Notes: generated by a model not told the origin, from the letters alone. A stretch of DNA of 12,342 nt from Anaerolineaceae bacterium (GCA_021107195.1 JAIOTF010000378.1:1-12342); one strand, 5' to 3'. Counted from the stretch's first letter, positions 5,994 to 12,169 are shown. Program-made: numbers and translations.

Positions 5994-6035
5994 CGTTTCT
6001 GGGAGGTCTGGACAGACCCCCCAGAGGTGGTTTTT
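5994..6035 (+). terminator. Strong orphan terminator-like hairpin
   Basis: A nearly continuous stem of about 15 pairs (left arm 5994-6009, right arm 6014-6029), with one A-C mismatch and a few wobbles, has a four-base loop and is followed by five T at 6031-6035. It would terminate plus-strand transcription, but no plus-strand gene precedes it within 3 kb, so it may be left over from a lost gene or belong to a mobile-element end. Confidence 0.5.
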
Positions 6036-6239
6036 GCTCCCTAGCGACCGTGTCGGTTGAGCGCCCCATATGTTGCGGTGGTTTCGCACTGCGCCGCGGA
6101 AAATCACGGCGATTCCCAAAGAGCCGTAAAAATCGAGTTTCTGTGAGTTTTTTAAACCATTTAGCGTAAGTCTTGTGCAAATAGTGGAAGAGATAGAAAA
6201 AAGAGTGCAAAAAGTGCGTTTTTCACAACCTGAAATTTC

Positions 6240-6266
6240 GGATAGTCTCCCTTTTGGATAGTCTCC
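6240..6266 (+). repeat. Tandem GGATAGTCTCC repeat
   Basis: GGATAGTCTCC occurs at 6240-6250 and 6256-6266, a 16-bp period. It lies 58 nt before a truncated transposase start and could be part of the left end of that insertion sequence. No inverted partner was found downstream. Confidence 0.5.
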
Positions 6267-6324
6267 TCTTGAGAGCATTTGAGAAAAGGTGTAAAGTTAC
6301 AGAAACAGCAACCGAGGGAATAAT

Positions 6325-6522
6325 ATGTCACAAATTAGCAAGCCTGGAGATTTTTGTCCCAATCAAACATGTTCCGATCACGGCAAGTTACAAGATGGAG
6401 AGAAAAGGCCCAACATTATCAAGGCAGGTAAGACCAGGAAAGGAGTACAACGGTACAAGTGTAAGAGCTGTGGTAAATATTTTGTAGAAACCACGGTGAT
6501 CCTGCCGGTACGGGTGGTTTGA
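6325..6522 (+). pseudogene. Truncated IS1-like transposase (InsA-type zinc ribbon)
   Basis: A 65-residue frame with a zinc ribbon, Cys11 and Cys16 (CPNQTC) with Cys46 and Cys49 (CKSCG), linked by KAGKTRKGVQRYKC. This is the N-terminal pattern of IS1-type InsA and related transposases, in which the ribbon leads into FxET and a helix-turn-helix. Here similarity ends after YFVETT; the last eight residues look like random continuation, and the HTH and catalytic DDE domain are absent. GAGGG six bases before ATG is a good Shine-Dalgarno, so the 5' end is intact and the rest has been deleted. A tandem GGATAGTCTCC repeat just upstream may be the old element end. The IS1-like label comes from motif recall; an IS1595-like origin cannot be excluded. 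Confidence 0.55.
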
Positions 6523-6575
6523 TCGCTGTCATGCACCCCGAGGTATTCCACCTGGACGTCACAGAGGCATGAAGC

Positions 6576-6755
6576 TTACGCCCAGAGAACGACAGAAAGC
6601 GATTTGGAAGAGCGCAGCACGGCCCAAAACAGTCTGATTTTAGCTCTTTTATTCAATTGGTAAGGTTCAGTTTTAGCCCGGCTAGATCCGAGACTACCTT
6701 GTGTTGTCAAAAGTCCAACTAATAGGTCTAAATCTGTTTCTCGATCATTCCACAT
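6576..6755 (-). CDS. Small ORF after fic, possibly a gene fragment
   Basis: A 59-residue frame starting MWNDRETDLDLLVGLL. ATG 6755 lies four bases after the fic stop codon, and AGGA is seven bases before the ATG, so translation after fic is plausible. The first 16 residues vaguely resemble the N-terminus of KAP-type P-loop NTPases (a W-D-x-ET-x-DLL pattern), but the rest does not, and no Walker motif follows. It may be the remnant of a partner gene cut off by the deletion that also truncated the transposase on the other strand. Both the reality of the gene and the family hint are uncertain. Confidence 0.35.
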   Translation of the reverse strand: MWNDRETDLDLLVGLLTTQGSLGSSRAKTEPYQLNKRAKIRLFWAVLRSSKSLSVVLWA

Positions 6756-6759
6756 AATA

Positions 6760-7845
6760 TCATCCTGCCCTACCTACTACTTTCTTGTATCCATTTTCTA
6801 AACAATACTTCCTCCCTCGTCTCGAAGGATCGGTAATTTCAAGCCATCCTTGCACCACCCATTGTGACAATAACAGTCTGGCCTGGCGAGTAGAAATACC
6901 TAGCAGGTTTGCCACATCAGAAGACTTGATAAAGTCTTGTTTGGCAAACAAACCCAAAACACGCCTGGCCCGATGGTCTAAGGGGCGCAAGAGTTCAATA
7001 TTTTCGTCATCTGTTTCCTTTTTCGAATAGCGTTCTACTTCCTCAGCTACCCGCTCAAAGACCACAGACATCCCTTTCAGGAAATAATCCAACCAGGCTG
7101 TAATGTCCGCCTCATTGCGACCAAAATAATAGTTATGGTTAGGATGAGTAACCAAGGCATCGTAGTAGCCTTCTAAATCTTCAGCGTAGAATTCTTCCAA
7201 GGCATAGAATTTTCCTAGATCATACCCGCCCTGATATAAGAGCCAGGTGGTCAATGTTCTGGCTGTCCGTCCGTTACCATCATAAAATGGGTGAATGGTA
7301 ACAAACTGGTAGTGTGCCATTCCTGCTATTACTGGAACCGGCAAATCGGCTTCTGATTCATGTAACCAACTGACCAATTCAGCCATTAGACCGGGTACAT
7401 CCTCGGCTTCCGGGGGCATGTATACAATTTCACCGTTGGACTCGCGAACGACATTTTGCCCATCACGGTATGGCGTCGGCTTTGCTCTACGCCCCCGATA
7501 TAACAAAGCATGGATTTTTCTAATCCGCAATTCGGCAACTTGTTGTTTGCCCTCCACCCATTTTTCAACCTGTTGCAAGGATTGATAGTAACGCTCGACT
7601 TCTCCAACATCACGTTCACGGCCTGGAAATAACCTTCCTTGCTGAATGACCTGCTCGGTTTCCTTGAGTGTCAGGCGGTTTCCCTCTATTCGGGTTGAGT
7701 AATGCGTTGAGCGGATATGCGCCTGCTGCCTCAATTGCTCTGCTACCAAAGGCGGCAAGATCGTCAAACGAATAGCTTGGTGCACTCGCTCGATTGTTTG
7801 CAAATAACGAACAATCGAGGCGGTAAAAGAAAAGTTATATGCCAT
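6760..7845 (-). CDS. Fic family protein (class II) with C-terminal winged helix
   Basis: A 361-residue Fic protein. Fic enzymes transfer AMP or another nucleotide moiety to target hydroxyls. The catalytic motif HPFYDGNGRTAR is complete at 185-196 (His185, Asp189, Asn191, Arg193). The N-terminal autoinhibitory motif is Ser50-xxx-Glu54-Gly55, in STRIEGN, where Glu would block productive ATP binding; an inhibitory helix before the Fic core defines class II. The flap VYMPPEAEDVP (about 141-151) positions the target. Residues about 287-355 form a winged helix (SSDVANLLGISTRQARLLL), suggesting DNA binding and perhaps self-regulation. ATG 7845 is chosen over an upstream GTG/ATG extension (up to 7992) that would run through the promoter repeats and reads as non-protein sequence. 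A TATAAT lies only six bases upstream, so the mRNA may be nearly leaderless. Its target is unknown. Confidence 0.9.
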   Translation of the reverse strand: MAYNFSFTASIVRYLQTIERVHQAIRLTILPPLVAEQLRQQAHIRSTHYSTRIEGNRLTLKETEQVIQQGRLFPGRERDVGEVERYYQSLQQVEKWVEGKQQVAELRIRKIHALLYRGRRAKPTPYRDGQNVVRESNGEIVYMPPEAEDVPGLMAELVSWLHESEADLPVPVIAGMAHYQFVTIHPFYDGNGRTARTLTTWLLYQGGYDLGKFYALEEFYAEDLEGYYDALVTHPNHNYYFGRNEADITAWLDYFLKGMSVVFERVAEEVERYSKKETDDENIELLRPLDHRARRVLGLFAKQDFIKSSDVANLLGISTRQARLLLSQWVVQGWLEITDPSRRGRKYCLENGYKKVVGRAG

Positions 7846-7851
7846 AAGAAT

Positions 7852-7857
7852 ATTATA
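7852..7857 (-). promoter_or_regulatory. Candidate -10 box of fic
   Basis: The minus strand reads TATAAT, six bases before ATG 7845, so transcription would begin at or next to the start codon. No Shine-Dalgarno is visible, which agrees with leaderless translation. The -35 position falls inside the heptamer array and is not consensus. Confidence 0.5.
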
Positions 7858-7858
7858 G

Positions 7859-7898
7859 CCGATAATCTTCCGATAAAACGCCGATAAACTGCCGATAA
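7859..7898. repeat. Four CCGATAA heptamers at 11-bp period (operator-like)
   Basis: CCGATAA occurs at 7859, 7870, 7881 and 7892, always 11 bp apart and therefore roughly on one face of the helix. The spacers (TCTT, AACG, ACTG) are not conserved, so the heptamer itself is the conserved unit. The array covers the -35 region of fic. It looks like a cooperative operator or iteron, plausibly for the Fic winged helix or an unseen regulator. Confidence 0.75.
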
Positions 7899-8018
7899 GT
7901 GATGTGTCGAGTCGCCCTCCCCTCTGTGTTAATGGTGCAACCTGAGTAGAAACTATGAAAAAAATGGATGCAATAGACATTTTCTCCCCCACATATATAA
8001 TCCTTTGCTGACAACTGA
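7899..8018. other. Short non-coding segment with a near-duplicate motif
   Basis: No gene is seen. CTGAGTAGA followed by a similar A/T-rich tail ending TGAAA occurs at 7942-7960 and again at 8015-8033, where the IS200 relic begins. This could be a scar of insertion or deletion, but the match is short. Confidence 0.3.
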
Positions 8019-8361
8019 GTAGAGATACTGAAAGACTTGTGCAAGTGGAAAGGGGTGGAGATCATAGAGGGGAAGGCGATGGTGGATCATATCCATCTGC
8101 TGGTATCGATATCACCAAAGCTGAGCGTATCGAGCTTCATGGGGTACTTGAAAGGGAAGAGTGCATTGATGATATTTGATGGACATGCGAATTTGAAGTA
8201 CAAATTCGGCAACCGGCACTTCTGGTCGAGAGGATATTACGTGAGCACAGTCGGGTTGAATGAGGCAACGATAGCGAAATACGTGAGAGCAAGAAAAACA
8301 CGATCAGATGATGGATCGGATCACAACGAAAGAGGCCGAAGACCCTTTTAGGGGTAGCTAA
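8019..8361 (+). pseudogene. tnpA: Decayed IS200/IS605 transposase tnpA
   Basis: The frame reads EILKDLCKWKGVEIIEG, then VDHIHLLVSI with the HUH metal-binding pair, then SSFMGYLKGKSALMIF, NRHFWSRGYYVSTVG and ATIAKYVR, containing the nucleophile Tyr. This is the conserved order of the Y1 transposase of IS200/IS605. The first roughly 45-50 residues are missing: the frame opens after a stop at 8016-8018. A frameshift near 8290-8310 moves the C-terminus to another frame, which reads DQMMDRITTKEAEDPFRGS and ends at TAA 8359-8361, as intact relatives do. Two independent lesions make it inactive. The hairpin-rich segment after it is the probable right end of the element. Confidence 0.8.
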
Positions 8362-8388
8362 GTAATCGGTGCACGAGGCTTGAACGAA

Positions 8389-8492
8389 GAGAAAGCAGCG
8401 CCTTGAGGCGTAGCAAGTACCTGGCCCTTATAGGGCCAAGTCAAGCCACCCGCTATGCGGGTTGGTCTTGACTATCGGGGCGGCGCTTTCGT
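8389..8492. repeat. Hairpin-rich right end of the IS200 relic
   Basis: Stacked inverted repeats: GGCCCTTATAGGGCC (about 8423-8437); AGTCAAG-CC-ACCCGC paired with GCGGGT-TGG-TCTTGACT (8439-8473, loop TAT); and a small GCGCC/GGCG hairpin. These are enclosed by an outer AAAGC...GCGCC / GGCGGCGCTTT pairing (about 8392-8402 with 8480-8490). IS200/IS605 ends carry such hairpins for single-strand recognition by TnpA. It also lies at the 3' end of higA and could help terminate that operon. Confidence 0.5.
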
Positions 8493-8498
8493 GGCAAT

Positions 8499-8819
8499 TT
8501 AACCAGCGGTTGAATTGTTAGTGGTAAGTGGAAGTTGCCTTACTTCACGCTCTAAACGTCCCATTATTTTATCTGACGTCGTGTCCAGGTCGTAATCTGT
8601 CTGGAGTCCCATCCAGAATTGGGGCGACATGGAAAAATAGCGGGCTAATCGGAGAGCAGTATCAGCGGTAACGCTGCGCTTTCCCAATACAATCTCGTTT
8701 ATACGGCGAGGGTCTACGGCAATTTCCAGCGCTAATCGATTTTGGCTTAATTTCATTGGCTTGAGAAATTCTTCAAGCAAAACCTCACCAGGATGAACCG
8801 GTTTCAATTTGTTGATCAT
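8499..8819 (-). CDS. higA: HigA-type antitoxin (XRE family)
   Basis: A 106-residue HTH protein of the HigA/VapI type. HPGEVLLEEFLKPM (about 9-22) is the hallmark N-terminus. The HTH covers about 24-60 (LSQNRLALEIAVDPRRINEI, then GKRSVTADTALRLARYF), and the following SPQFWMGLQTDYDL is also typical. It would neutralise the upstream toxin and repress the operon. AGGAG lies eight bases before ATG. It starts 14 nt after the toxin stop codon, and toxin-first order is normal for higBA. It looks intact; the oddity lies in the toxin. Confidence 0.92.
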   Translation of the reverse strand: MINKLKPVHPGEVLLEEFLKPMKLSQNRLALEIAVDPRRINEIVLGKRSVTADTALRLARYFSMSPQFWMGLQTDYDLDTTSDKIMGRLEREVRQLPLTTNNSTAG

Positions 8820-8833
8820 TATATTTACTCCTG

Positions 8834-9112
8834 TTAGTGGTAATCAACAATTTTAACTTGATAGGCATCATTTTCTTGCCACTCGAAGCAAACGCGCCAC
8901 TGATTATTGATCCGTATACTCCATTGTCCGTTACGGCTGCCGCTTAGTTTTCCCAATCGATTGGCAGGAGGGACCCTTAAATCGTTCAGAGAATCGGCCT
9001 GGGCGTCCCGCAAGTCCGCAGACAACTCCTCAATCAGGTTCAGAAGCCGCTGGATCAATTCGCGTGCATTTTCGTCTTGTATGGCGTTCAGGTCAAGGTT
9101 GTCAAACATCAT
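8834..9112 (-). CDS. higB: Chimeric HigB-like toxin with transposase-like N-terminus
   Basis: A 92-residue protein. Residues about 42-92 (SLNDLRVPPANRLGKL, GQWSIRINNQWRVCFEW, ending KIVDYH) match the C-terminal half of RelE-superfamily HigB, an mRNase acting on the ribosome. The final Asp-Tyr-His is retained. The first 41 residues do not match: instead of the usual I-x-SF...ETEKIF start, they read NLDLNAIQDENARELIQRLL and a coiled helix, which I recall from the N-terminus of IS66-type transposases. The total length equals a normal HigB. Start ATG 9112 or 9109 has no strong Shine-Dalgarno. It could be a non-toxic chimera kept by chance or a functional variant with a swapped helical part. The higA gene follows after 14 nt. 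The transposase origin is from memory and unverified. Confidence 0.75.
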   Translation of the reverse strand: MMFDNLDLNAIQDENARELIQRLLNLIEELSADLRDAQADSLNDLRVPPANRLGKLSGSRNGQWSIRINNQWRVCFEWQENDAYQVKIVDYH

Positions 9113-9222
9113 GGCTCTAGTTTACTTGCTTTTCACAAAAATTAAAAGGCTTCAGCTTCTTTTTGCTTCCCCTTATTTTTTGAGATGATACTTAATTTTC
9201 AAATCAAAATCAAATGAATCCT

Positions 9223-9283
9223 CCCCGCAACAAGCTGTTTCGCTGAACGCGAAACTTTCGATGCCTTCGGCACGAAAGCGGGG
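9223..9283. repeat. Three-hairpin junction, right end of the second IS200-type element
   Basis: An outer stem, CCCCGC (9223-9228) with GCGGGG (9278-9283), encloses two hairpins: TTTCGC/GCGAAA (9238-9243 with 9249-9254) and CTTTCG-A-TGCC/GGCA-CGAAAG (9255-9265 with 9269-9278). The twelve bases CGCAACAAGCTG (9226-9237) recur as CGCAGCAAGCTG at 9778-9789 on the other side of tnpA, marking both as element ends. Confidence 0.6.
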
Positions 9284-9304
9284 TATCCAGCAGACTTTCC
9301 TTAT

Positions 9305-9754
9305 TTATCCAAACAGCTCAAGTTGCTGTACATAAAGTTGCTGATATTCTTCTTCTATTCCTTGTTCCTTTACATATTCTTGTATAGTTTCTTCCTTCCC
9401 ATACCGACTCACCGTATTGACATAATAGCCATCCGTCCAAAATTTCCCGCCCCATAATTTTCGCTTCACTTCCGGTGCCCGTTTGAATATCTCTCTGCCC
9501 GTTATACTCTTTACAATTTGGATTACCTTTTTGGGACTATACATTGGCTCTGATTGGATTAGAAAATGAACTTGATCCTTATCTGTACCGTTCTCGACGA
9601 ACTCGATTTCATATCGTTTCGATATCTCTACACAGGTTTCTTTCAGTATTTCATCTACTTTTTGATCAAACACTACTCTTCGGTACCTCGCTGGACAAAT
9701 ATAATGATAAATCAACACCGATACATTATGACTTTTTCTCACCAGCTTACTCAT
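9305..9754 (-). CDS. tnpA: IS200/IS605-type TnpA with altered HUH motif
   Basis: A 149-residue Y1 HUH transposase, which normally cuts and joins single-stranded DNA as a dimer. It is full length, with the family order VLIYHYICPARYRR near the start, KDQVHFLIQS (59-68), SPKKVIQIVKSITGREIF (73-90), LWGGKFWTDGYYVNTV (100-115) and ETIQEYVKEQG with nucleophile Tyr127. The metal-binding pair should be His-x-His; here it is Gln61-Val62-His63. The codon is CAA, one base from His CAT or CAC (plus strand 9572-9574). Losing one metal ligand should cripple cleavage, so the copy may be inactive despite its intact frame, or domesticated. It starts ATG 9754. Structured ends lie on both sides. It is more distant from the relic at 8019-8361 than a recent copy would be. 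Confidence 0.88.
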   Translation of the reverse strand: MSKLVRKSHNVSVLIYHYICPARYRRVVFDQKVDEILKETCVEISKRYEIEFVENGTDKDQVHFLIQSEPMYSPKKVIQIVKSITGREIFKRAPEVKRKLWGGKFWTDGYYVNTVSRYGKEETIQEYVKEQGIEEEYQQLYVQQLELFG

Positions 9755-9777
9755 AGCTTTATCTTACACCATAGATT

Positions 9778-9827
9778 CGCAGCAAGCTGCGGGGAATGTG
9801 CCCGAAAAAGATTCAAAGGGCTGAATC
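9778..9827. repeat. Left-end hairpins of the second IS200-type element
   Basis: CGCAGC-AA-GCTGCG (9778-9791) forms a six-pair hairpin; a loop of AA plus opened pairs is likely. GATTCA/TGAATC (9810-9815 with 9822-9827) forms another. The first shares CGCARCAAGCTG with the right end at 9226-9237. The second may lie outside the element. Confidence 0.5.
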
Positions 9828-9889
9828 GAAAGATTTATCCTTCTCAACGCGCCAATGAGCAACACGACAAGGAACAAATCACTGACTTA

Positions 9890-10474
9890 CTAAACTCCGA
9901 GATACTTCTTCTTCAACCCCTCAAACGCCCCCTGAACATCCTCCAGTTTTTCAAGCTGCACGCCGCCAGCCTGCGGCCAGCGCTGGCGGGCCTGTTCGAT
10001 CAACTCCGGGCGGATCACAACCAGCGCCAGGCGGTAGTCGCCTGCATCTAACAAGCGCAAACCGGAGACCCATCCCTCACCGCGCGCCAGCTCAAAAGGT
10101 CCCATTTCATCGATCACCAGCAGATCGCAGGTAGTCACGGCAGCCAGGATTTCTTCCCCCCAGGCCATTTTTTCTTTATCAAAGATCCAGTGCGGTTTCC
10201 AGTCTGGGTCATAAGGATTTTCCTCTGTGCAGACATCTTCCGGGCACTGCCCCTCCAAAGCCACTGGCCAATAGGCCATCTGGCGGCGCTCGCCGGTGGT
10301 GATATTCTCAATAAGGATGGCACTTTTCTGACCGTCCTTGAATTCTGCCGGGGAAAGCACGCCCGCTGCCTGCCAACCAAGGTTTTCTGCGGCGGCAATC
10401 ACCTGGCGGCAGAGGGTGGTCTTGCCACTGCCGCGCCATCCGCTCACGATCACAAGATGTCCCTTATTTGGCAT
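9890..10474 (-). CDS. THEP1-type nucleoside triphosphatase (NTPase_1 family)
   Basis: A 194-residue P-loop protein of the THEP1/DUF265 family of NTP-hydrolysing proteins. Walker A is GWRGSGKT (12-19), after the short strand GHLVIVS. Walker B is LLVIDEMGPFEL (118-129), with the GxxE-like PFEL feature typical of the family. Members hydrolyse NTPs in vitro; the cellular role is not settled. ATG 10474 gives the usual short N-terminus and overlaps the ATPase gene by 11 bp; ATG 10504 would add ten residues and overlap by 41 bp. Overlap with the ABC ATPase gene implies translational coupling and a possible functional link with the importer. Cys-rich stretch QCPEDVCTEENPYD (76-89) is unexplained. Confidence 0.85.
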   Translation of the reverse strand: MPNKGHLVIVSGWRGSGKTTLCRQVIAAAENLGWQAAGVLSPAEFKDGQKSAILIENITTGERRQMAYWPVALEGQCPEDVCTEENPYDPDWKPHWIFDKEKMAWGEEILAAVTTCDLLVIDEMGPFELARGEGWVSGLRLLDAGDYRLALVVIRPELIEQARQRWPQAGGVQLEKLEDVQGAFEGLKKKYLGV

Positions 10475-11279
10475 TACGGCTGCCTTTACGATGCATGTTT
10501 TCATGCCCCCACAAGGCGATCAGGCGACCGGAAACCTCGCTGACCTCAACCGGGACACCATAGGTAACGGTGAGGCGCTCACCGGTGAACTCCTCTTCGA
10601 TCGGACCAGCGTGCTCAACTTTACCGGCACGCATCAATACCAGGTGGCTGGCAATCGAAGCGGCTACTTCCGGCTCGTGTGTCGTGAGTACGACAGTGAT
10701 GCCCTGATGGGTAAGGTTTTGCACGACTTCCATCAAACGCAATTTGTTGCCCAAATCGAGGTGAGAGGTCGCCTCATCCATCAGCAGCAGACGAGGTTGC
10801 TGCGCCAGGGCGCGCGCCACAAGCACCAATTGCCGCTCGCCGCCGCTCAAGGCGGTTACCCGCCGGTGCATCATTCCCTCCATACCAACGGCTTCCAGGG
10901 CTTCGGCGGCCAGTTCTTCATCATGGCGGCTGGGCATTGAGAGCGGCTTCAAGTAAGGAGCGCGGCCCAAAAGCACATACTCTAGCAGGGAATAATCAAA
11001 AGAGATATGCTCATGCTGCGGCACCAGGCCAATCCACTGTCCCAACTCGCGGCGTGAATACAACTCCAGGGGACGTCCATCCAGCAGGACCTTGCCGCGC
11101 TGCGGCAGCCGCCAACCGAGAGCCAGATAGAGCAAAGTGGTCTTACCAACACCATTGGGGCCAAGAATGGCCGTGATTGTGTTTTGCTCCACATCCAAAG
11201 AAAGCTCATTCAGCACGGTCTTACCATTGGCGTCATAAGCGAAAGCAATATTTTTGAAGGATAACAAGACTTTGCTCAT
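10464..11279 (-). CDS. ABC importer ATPase, FecE/BtuD-like (iron-siderophore, heme or cobalamin)
   Basis: A 271-residue nucleotide-binding subunit of a type II ABC importer. It has Walker A GPNGVGKT (40-47), the Q-loop near Gln88 (VPQHEHISFDYSLLEYVLLG), the signature LSGGERQ (144-150), Walker B LLLMDEA (164-170, catalytic Glu169), D-loop SHLD (172-175) and His201 of the H-loop (TTHEPE). GRAPYLK after the Q-loop is typical of the FecE group for metal chelates. A short C-terminal extension follows. Its ATG overlaps the permease stop codon by four bases (ATGA). It powers the FecCD-type permease encoded just upstream. The substrate cannot be told from these genes; no binding protein is in the window. 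Confidence 0.93.
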   Translation of the reverse strand: MSKVLLSFKNIAFAYDANGKTVLNELSLDVEQNTITAILGPNGVGKTTLLYLALGWRLPQRGKVLLDGRPLELYSRRELGQWIGLVPQHEHISFDYSLLEYVLLGRAPYLKPLSMPSRHDEELAAEALEAVGMEGMMHRRVTALSGGERQLVLVARALAQQPRLLLMDEATSHLDLGNKLRLMEVVQNLTHQGITVVLTTHEPEVAASIASHLVLMRAGKVEHAGPIEEEFTGERLTVTYGVPVEVSEVSGRLIALWGHENMHRKGSRNAK

Positions 11280-12169
11280 GGATTCACCCGCATATTCCGG
11301 GACACCATCAACACAATGAACAGCAACGCCCCAATCAAGGAGGTGAGGATACCCAGGGGAATTTCACCGGTCAACAGAGTGCGGGCGATATCGTCGCCGA
11401 GCACGACAAAGGTGCCGCCGATGAGCATTGAACCCGGGGTAGTATAACGGGCATTGGAACCAAACAGTCGCCGGGCAAGGTGCGGCACCATCAAACCAAC
11501 CCAGCCGACCATCCCCGCCACTGAGACGACAGCAGCGGTAACGGCCACTGCCGCAATCAGCAGCAGGGTGCGTTCCCGGCCAGGGGTTATCCCCAGTGAA
11601 AACGAGATAGTATCATCCAGCGAGAGCAGGTTCAGCCGCCAGCGCATGCGATAAATAATGAACAGCCCCAACAGGACAGGGACCAAAATGCTATATACAT
11701 CGGGCCAGGTGATGTGCGCGAGGCTGCCTAATAACCAAAAAGTGATCTCGGGAAGCTGGCTGAGCGGGTCTGCCATGTATTTCAATACACCCAGACCAGA
11801 CGAGAACAAAGCCGAAATGACGATCCCGGAAAGCACCAGCCGCAGCACCCAACCGCCAAAACGTATGCGGCGGGCGAGCAGGTAGGAGCTGCCCAGGCCA
11901 ATAAAAGCGAAGACCAGTGCCATGCTCTGCGTGGCAGCAGCCGAACCACCGAGGAGAATGATACTGAAGGCTGCGCCAAATGCTGCACCCTGCGAAACAC
12001 CCAAAAAGCCTGGCTCGACCAAAGGATTGGAAAAAATCATCTGGAACACATTGCCGGCTGCCGAAAGCGACATACCGAGAAGAAGGGCGGTGATCAGGCG
12101 AGGTAAACGCAGGTTGAACACCAACCGCTGGGCAAGCTCATCTTCCGCCAGAGTCTGAAAAGACATCAA
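11276..12169 (-). CDS. FecCD-type ABC permease, reading frame interrupted near its N-terminus
   Basis: A 297-residue frame covering most of a FecCD/BtuC permease. It shows LRLPRLITALLLG, FSNPLVEPGFLGVSQGAAFG (the NPL-x-P-x-x-LG motif), about nine hydrophobic helices, the coupling-helix region near FSLGITPGRERTL, and GWVGLMVPHLARRLFG, all FecCD hallmarks. Family members are about 330-350 residues with ten helices; here the first helix is missing. The same frame continues upstream to the window edge and contains that helix, but a TAG stop at 12191-12193 separates the two. The usable start codons (TTG 12169, ATG 12166) have no Shine-Dalgarno, so this shortened start is doubtful. Either the gene is broken or the stop is a base error or is read through. 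It overlaps the ATPase gene by four bases. Confidence 0.85.
   Translation of the reverse strand: MMSFQTLAEDELAQRLVFNLRLPRLITALLLGMSLSAAGNVFQMIFSNPLVEPGFLGVSQGAAFGAAFSIILLGGSAAATQSMALVFAFIGLGSSYLLARRIRFGGWVLRLVLSGIVISALFSSGLGVLKYMADPLSQLPEITFWLLGSLAHITWPDVYSILVPVLLGLFIIYRMRWRLNLLSLDDTISFSLGITPGRERTLLLIAAVAVTAAVVSVAGMVGWVGLMVPHLARRLFGSNARYTTPGSMLIGGTFVVLGDDIARTLLTGEIPLGILTSLIGALLFIVLMVSRNMRVNP

Larger units (their letters stand above)
5724..6324. other. Gene-free stretch with hairpins
   Basis: No supported gene is present. The open frames on the minus strand (5913-6278, 5983-6210) overlap the strong hairpin at 5994-6035 and have no family resemblance. The stretch holds a seven-pair hairpin, TACCGCC/GGCGGTA (5781-5787 with 5808-5814), a terminator-like hairpin at 5994-6035 and a tandem repeat at 6240-6266. 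It may be decayed mobile DNA. Confidence 0.5.
9223..9791 (-). mobile_element. IS200/IS605-type element, tnpA only
   Basis: A single tnpA (9305-9754) lies between structured ends that share CGCARCAAGCTG (9226-9237 and 9778-9789). No tnpB is present. The exact ends cannot be fixed because this family makes no target duplication. Confidence 0.5.

Noticed and set aside
5913..6278. Two overlapping minus-strand frames
   Set aside because: Both cross the strong hairpin at 5994-6035, lack a family match and have no start signal.
7859..7898. Heptamer array as a CRISPR fragment
   Set aside because: The units are 7 bp with 4-bp spacers, far too short for CRISPR repeats and spacers, and no cas gene is present.
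7846..7992. N-terminal extension of the Fic protein
   Set aside because: It would translate the -10 box and the four heptamers; the recognisable Fic protein begins at ATG 7845.
9566..10051. Plus-strand 161-residue frame and similar long frames opposite the tnpA and transporter genes
   Set aside because: They are antisense shadows of well-supported minus-strand genes.
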